From positions 1 through 7,362 of the forward strand of contig JBCCFC010000688.1 of the NCBI GenBank assembly GCA_039029935.1: a DNA stretch of 7,362 nt, written 5' to 3'. The DNA comes from G039029935 sp039029935 (lineage in GTDB: Bacteria > Chloroflexota > Anaerolineae > Caldilineales > Caldilineaceae). This document shows, piece after piece, positions 6,017 to 7,362 of this stretch. Position 1 is the stretch's first letter. Each line of letters begins with the position of its first letter. The translations under genes and the position numbers were made by a program. Under the pieces are notes generated by a model. The model was given only the letters and a program-made list of their open reading frames with translations. It did no database searches and had not been told where the DNA came from.

Positions 6017-6847
6017 ATGGCCTATGTGTTTCCGGGGATGGATCCGTGGCTTGAGGATGAGTTTATATGGAAAGATGTACACAATACATTAAGCGTTGCG
6101 ATTCGCCACAAGCTATCACCACAATTACCCCCTAATTATTATATTGGCATTGAAAAACATACATATATCGAAATTTTGCCAAACATTTCGTCAAGGTATC
6201 CAGATGTTGCGATTCTAAATGTCGATTCAATCAACAGACAATCACAAACAAACCAGCCTCAAAAAAGTACGCAACAGTCTGTATTAGAACCGTCCATTAT
6301 TGCACCCGTAGAGGTTGATTTGCCTCTTGAAGGGGAGTTTGAGTATTCATACCTTAAAATTCAAAAACTGCCTAATCGAGAAGTCGTCACCGTAATTGAG
6401 ATACTCTCCCATGCCAACAAAAAAGTTGGCGATAACCGTGACCAGTATCTAACCAAACGAAACGAGTATTTAAATTCACGTATAAATTTTGTGGAAATTG
6501 ATTTGTTGCGCTCAAACCGTCCAATGCCTCATACGGACACACAATCTAAAAAAGACTACAGACTTTTTATCAGGCGAAGTCAACAAATGAGCAAAGGATT
6601 TGTCTATGCCTTTAATGTTCGAAATCCAATTCCTCAATTGCCAATCCCTTTGTTACCAGAGGATAAAGAACTCGTGTTAGAGTTAGGTACAATCATACGC
6701 GATGAGTATGAGATTGCAAGACACGATATGATACACGATATGATACTCGACTATACAAAGCCACCTAAACCAGCCCTTAGTCGAGCAGACGCATTGTGGG
6801 CAGACAGACTTTTAGGCATTTCTGTCGAAAATAATGGACATCGGTAG
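6017..6847 (+). CDS. DUF4058 family protein, intact copy
   Basis: A 276-residue protein of the DUF4058 family, whose biochemical role is not established. Visible family motifs are FPGMDPWLE at 5-13, WKDVHNTL at 18-25, YYIGIEKHTYIE at 41-52, RYPDVAIL at 60-67, REVVTVIEILSHANK at 121-135, RDQYLTKRNEYL at 141-152, FVEIDLLR at 158-165, and the C-terminal DYTKPPKPALSRADALWADRLL at 245-266. Its length fits the family. The PDVAI, IEILS and K..EYL...VEIDLL order resembles the Uma2/PD-(D/E)XK core; this is my inference. No signal peptide or membrane segment is seen. An AGGAGG site 6 nt upstream supports the start. A paralogue follows after 24 nt in the same direction, so both are probably co-transcribed. 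An exact 12-bp duplication at 6721-6744 adds four residues. The gene is more AT-rich than hsdM. Confidence 0.93.
   Translation: MAYVFPGMDPWLEDEFIWKDVHNTLSVAIRHKLSPQLPPNYYIGIEKHTYIEILPNISSRYPDVAILNVDSINRQSQTNQPQKSTQQSVLEPSIIAPVEVDLPLEGEFEYSYLKIQKLPNREVVTVIEILSHANKKVGDNRDQYLTKRNEYLNSRINFVEIDLLRSNRPMPHTDTQSKKDYRLFIRRSQQMSKGFVYAFNVRNPIPQLPIPLLPEDKELVLELGTIIRDEYEIARHDMIHDMILDYTKPPKPALSRADALWADRLLGISVENNGHR
6721..6744 (+). repeat. Exact 12-bp tandem duplication inside the DUF4058 gene
   Basis: ACACGATATGAT occurs twice in succession (6721-6732 and 6733-6744). In frame it doubles the peptide HDMI (ARHDMIHDMILDY), just before the conserved DYTKPP motif, so the protein appears four residues longer than needed. 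The frame is kept, and the perfect copies suggest a recent slippage event. Confidence 0.9.
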
Positions 6848-6860
6848 TATTTTATTGTTT

Positions 6861-6865
6861 GGAGG
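6861..6865 (+). promoter_or_regulatory. Shine-Dalgarno site for the second DUF4058 gene
   Basis: GGAGG lies 6 nt before the ATG at 6872, inside the 24-nt gap between the two paralogues. It shows that the second copy keeps its own translation signal despite the internal stop. Confidence 0.8.
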
Positions 6866-6871
6866 TAAACC

Positions 6872-7362
6872 ATGTCCTACCCATTTCCGGGCATGAACCC
6901 TTGGCTTGAAGAGAGCCGACTATGGAAAAATGTTCACAACACGCTGATTGTGGCGATACGTGATGAACTTGTGCCATTATTACGCCCCCATTATTTTGTT
7001 GGCATTGAAACACATACATATATTGCACAATCATCGGGAAGTCAATCTCCACGTTATCCTGATGTAGCAATATTTGGGAATCGTTCGAGTAGTCAACAAC
7101 CCGCTATGAGAGCAAGTTCGGCAGCGGTTTTAGATGCTGCGACTGTTACACCATTAGAGGTCGAATTACCTCACGCTGAAAAACTTGAATATGCGTATCT
7201 CACCATTGAAACGCTGCCAGACAGAGAGGTGATTACGGTCATTGAGGTCTTATCACATGCCAACAAGCACAAAGGTTAAAATCGCGATAGATACTTAGCC
7301 AAACGACAGGATTTTTTGGACTCCTATATAAACTTTGTTGAGATTGACTTGTTGCGTGCCAA
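6872..7362 (+). pseudogene. Second DUF4058 copy, interrupted by an in-frame TAA (runs off right edge)
   Basis: A paralogue of the preceding gene, matching it along its whole visible length: FPGMNPWLE, WKNVHNTL, HYFVGIETHTYI, RYPDVAIF, REVITVIEVLSHANK. The frame stops at TAA 7277-7279 after 135 codons. The next codons in the same frame read NRDRYLAKRQDFLDSYINF and then VEIDLLRA, aligning with NRDQYLTKRNEYLNSRINF and VEIDLLRS of the intact copy. The stop falls where the intact copy has D139, so a single G-to-T change in a GAA codon would explain it. Start codon, ribosome site and codon structure on both sides are preserved, which suggests a recent nonsense mutation, a sequencing error, or (less likely) readthrough. 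As it stands it would give a 135-residue product lacking the C-terminal half. The true end lies outside the window. Confidence 0.82.

Overview
The window looks like accessory DNA from a bacterial chromosome of moderate GC. Nonapeptide-repeat proteins fused to a nuclease-like domain, tandem DUF4058 genes and small 'MQFLVSELA'-type ORFs recall Chloroflexota or Cyanobacteria. That placement is a low-confidence inference from protein style; no rRNA, tRNA or other marker gene is present.

Left half, minus strand (1-4140): a compact type I restriction-modification operon, read right to left. It starts with a repeat protein carrying a PD-(D/E)XK-like N-terminal domain (2875-4140). Next come a second, shorter protein made almost only of the same nonapeptide repeats (2391-2918), the DNA methyltransferase subunit HsdM (307-2394), and the N-terminal part of the specificity subunit HsdS (1-307, running off the left edge). 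All three junctions overlap (44, 4 and 1 bases), which implies translational coupling. HsdR is not in the window and would be expected further left if the system is complete. The two repeat proteins are the unusual part: they share one C-terminal module, and the first contains four perfect 27-bp tandem copies.

Middle (4141-4426): a 286-bp divergent intergenic region that must hold promoters for both directions. It is followed on the plus strand by a 68-codon gene of unknown function (4427-4633) and a PLP-dependent class I/II aminotransferase of the kynurenine/methionine aminotransferase type (4638-5882). These two are separated by four bases and are probably co-transcribed.

Right part (5883-7362): a 134-bp intergenic stretch with short direct repeats, then two tandem DUF4058 paralogues. 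The first (6017-6847) is intact. The second (6872 to the window edge) is interrupted by an in-frame TAA at 7277-7279, after which the homologous protein continues in the same frame. DUF4058 motifs resemble those of Uma2-type nuclease-like proteins, so the window has a recurring nuclease-like theme. No transposase, CRISPR array or convincing terminator was seen.
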